DNA from: an uncultured Prevotella sp.
GTDB lineage: Bacteria > Bacteroidota > Bacteroidia > Bacteroidales > Bacteroidaceae
Reading direction: 5' to 3'
NCBI GenBank assembly: GCA_947095945.1
Contig: CAMUQM010000101.1
Location: 1-6,875, forward strand
DNA length: 6,875 bases
How positions within the stretch are numbered: the stretch's first letter is position 1; each line of letters starts with the position of its first letter. The notes under the pieces were generated by a model. That model saw nothing but the letters and a program-made list of their open reading frames with translations. It was not told where the DNA came from and did no database searches. The translations under genes and the position numbers were made by a program. Of the stretch, positions 5,401 to 6,875 are shown piece after piece.

Positions 5401-6875
5401 ATGGTAAAAAGATTACATTCCTATTTATTATTGACAGGCACCTTATTATACTCAGCAGCTCTGCCAATAAATGCACAAGGAAACACTATGGGAAAAGCCC
5501 CAACTGACAGCCTTACACAAGACACATTATTCTCAACTCCTTATCTGCACGCTCAAACGTTGCAGACGGTTGAAGTAATTGGGCGTAACGAACGTTCCTA
5601 TAAGAATACCAACTCTTTCATCGGTACAAAAACAGAGACACCTTTGAAAGACATTCCACAGTCTATCGGCTACGTAACAAAGGAGTTAGTGCGCGACCAA
5701 GGAGCAACTACTGTTAATGAAGTTGTAAAGAATATCAGCGGTGTGAATCAATACACCTTCTACAATGACTTTTCTATTCGTGGTTTCCGCACTACTGGTA
5801 ACCGCAATTCAGGAAACCTTGTCAATGGTATGCGCGCACAAACAAGTCTTTGGAAACAGCAGTCACTGGCAAATATCGAGCGTGTTGAAGTTATCAAAGG
5901 TCCTGCTTCTGCTCTTTTTGGCAATGCTGCACCGGGTGGTGTTATTAATCGTGTAACTAAGAAGCCACTACCTTATCAACGCAATACGGTATCAACAACC
6001 GTTGGCAGCTTCAACACACTAAACACCTACGGAGACTTTACAGGACCGTTAGACAAAAAACACACTCTGCTCTATCGTCTTAATATCGGTTACGAACATA
6101 CAGATTCCTATCGTGACCTACAAGAAAATACAAACTATATAGTTGCACCATCTTTCTCGTTCCTCCCAACACAAAGGACACGCTTTAACGTTGACATAGT
6201 TTATCAGCGCACTGATGGTAAGGTTGACCGTGGTCAGCCTATTTTTGGAGATGGCGACCTCAATTCAGTACCAATTAGCCGTTCGCTCTCTGCAACAAAT
6301 GATTATCTTAAGGAAAACCTCGTGAATATTACGCTTGGTGTAACCCATAAGTTCACGGATAACCTCTCTTTCAATGCTACCTATCTGAACTCTTCCTATG
6401 ATGAAGACCTCCGTGAGCACAATCAGGCTAATGCATATGTGAAGTTAGCCGATGGTACACAAAGTCCGTCACGCATTCTAATGCAGTGCCTTGTACGCCA
6501 GCGTCACTTCCGCAACAACAGTTTCAACACCTATTTTAACTATAACGTAAGCACAGGTCCTGTTAATCATCGTATCCTTTTAGGTTATGACTATTTCCAG
6601 ATGGCACAGCAAGCCGGCTCGTCAGCAATGACCGCAGGAGGCTATCTGCTAAAAGACGGTACGACAACAACAGCTTTCAAGCCTGCCAACATTGCTAAGT
6701 ACGTACTTGACAAGGATGGTAATCCAAAGACAAATGTGCCTTATTATGACTTGACAAGTAATAATAACAACATTGAGCGTGACTACTCTAAGTATGTCTT
6801 TGTTGCAACAGCACTCTCTCCTTACTTACAATATTCTCATGGCATCTACCTTCAAGAGCAGATGGAAGTAGGACC
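5401..6875 (+). CDS. TonB-dependent siderophore-type outer-membrane receptor (3' end off window)
   Basis: An outer-membrane beta-barrel that imports iron-siderophore or a similar chelate using TonB-ExbB-ExbD energy. The first 491 codons are present and the gene runs off the window. Residues 1-25 are a signal peptide (MVKRLHSY, hydrophobic core, INA-Q cleavage site). A TonB-box-like strand LQTVEVIGR lies at 54-62. The plug follows: TPLKDIPQSIGYVTKELV, FSIRGF (124-129), and IERVEVIKGPASALFG (159-174) running into NAAPGGVINRVTKKP. Beta-barrel strands rich in aromatic and polar residues begin around residue 195. The DIPQSI, SIRGF and KGPAS..FG..APGG.IN pattern is that of the siderophore receptor family (FhuA/FpvA/FecA-like). 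Only about 28 residues separate the signal peptide from the TonB box. There is therefore no room for a carboxypeptidase-regulatory-like domain, as in SusC or many Bacteroidota receptors, or for a secretin/TonB N-terminal signalling domain. The substrate cannot be told from this half. Confidence 0.93.
   Translation, partial: MVKRLHSYLLLTGTLLYSAALPINAQGNTMGKAPTDSLTQDTLFSTPYLHAQTLQTVEVIGRNERSYKNTNSFIGTKTETPLKDIPQSIGYVTKELVRDQGATTVNEVVKNISGVNQYTFYNDFSIRGFRTTGNRNSGNLVNGMRAQTSLWKQQSLANIERVEVIKGPASALFGNAAPGGVINRVTKKPLPYQRNTVSTTVGSFNTLNTYGDFTGPLDKKHTLLYRLNIGYEHTDSYRDLQENTNYIVAPSFSFLPTQRTRFNVDIVYQRTDGKVDRGQPIFGDGDLNSVPISRSLSATNDYLKENLVNITLGVTHKFTDNLSFNATYLNSSYDEDLREHNQANAYVKLADGTQSPSRILMQCLVRQRHFRNNSFNTYFNYNVSTGPVNHRILLGYDYFQMAQQAGSSAMTAGGYLLKDGTTTTAFKPANIAKYVLDKDGNPKTNVPYYDLTSNNNNIERDYSKYVFVATALSPYLQYSHGIYLQEQMEVG

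Noticed and set aside
5765..5956. Plus-strand 63-residue ORF inside the receptor gene
   Set aside because: It is an out-of-frame reading across the conserved plug-domain motifs of the receptor.

Overview
The window most likely comes from a Bacteroidota genome, and Prevotella is the best guess. The DNA is AT-rich. A periplasmic dipeptidyl peptidase IV and a TonB-dependent siderophore-type receptor are both present. Genes lack Shine-Dalgarno sites, and three starts are preceded by matches to the Bacteroidota sigma-ABfr promoter (TAnnTTTG, with a TTTG-like -33 element about 20 nt upstream where it lies in the window). The genus call is inference from protein style, not from a search.

Layout. 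(1) 39-2228, plus: complete exported dipeptidyl peptidase IV (S9 family) with an intact Ser-Asp-His triad and N-terminus-binding Glu pair. It starts only about 20 nt downstream of its -7 promoter element. (2) 2229-2788: gene-poor convergent junction with a weak hairpin just after the peptidase, a stronger probably bidirectional terminator at 2376-2421, and about 360 nt with no convincing gene but faint coding-like relics. (3) 2789-3991, minus: membrane-anchored protein with three N-terminal TM helices and a domain of degenerate MORN-variant (YwqK-like) repeats. A complete promoter for it lies at 4097-4128. (4) 4048-4572, minus: apparent wreck of a small multi-pass membrane protein, readable only across three frames with two frameshifts and a nonsense codon. 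(5) 4593-5129, plus: DUF805 inner-membrane protein, ended by a strong terminator at 5209-5270. (6) 5401-6875, plus: 5' part of a TonB-dependent siderophore-type receptor with its own promoter at 5326-5357, running off the window.

The genes do not form one pathway. The peptidase and the receptor are separate nutrient-acquisition functions (oligopeptide trimming in the periplasm; iron-chelate uptake across the outer membrane), each with its own promoter. The segment between them (2789-5129) is a small accessory-looking cluster of membrane proteins of unknown role and is the least explained part. I found no tRNA, rRNA, CRISPR array, insertion sequence or complete novel system. The most notable items are the decayed membrane-protein gene, the membrane-tethered MORN-variant protein beside it, and the relic-like sequence in the convergent junction.
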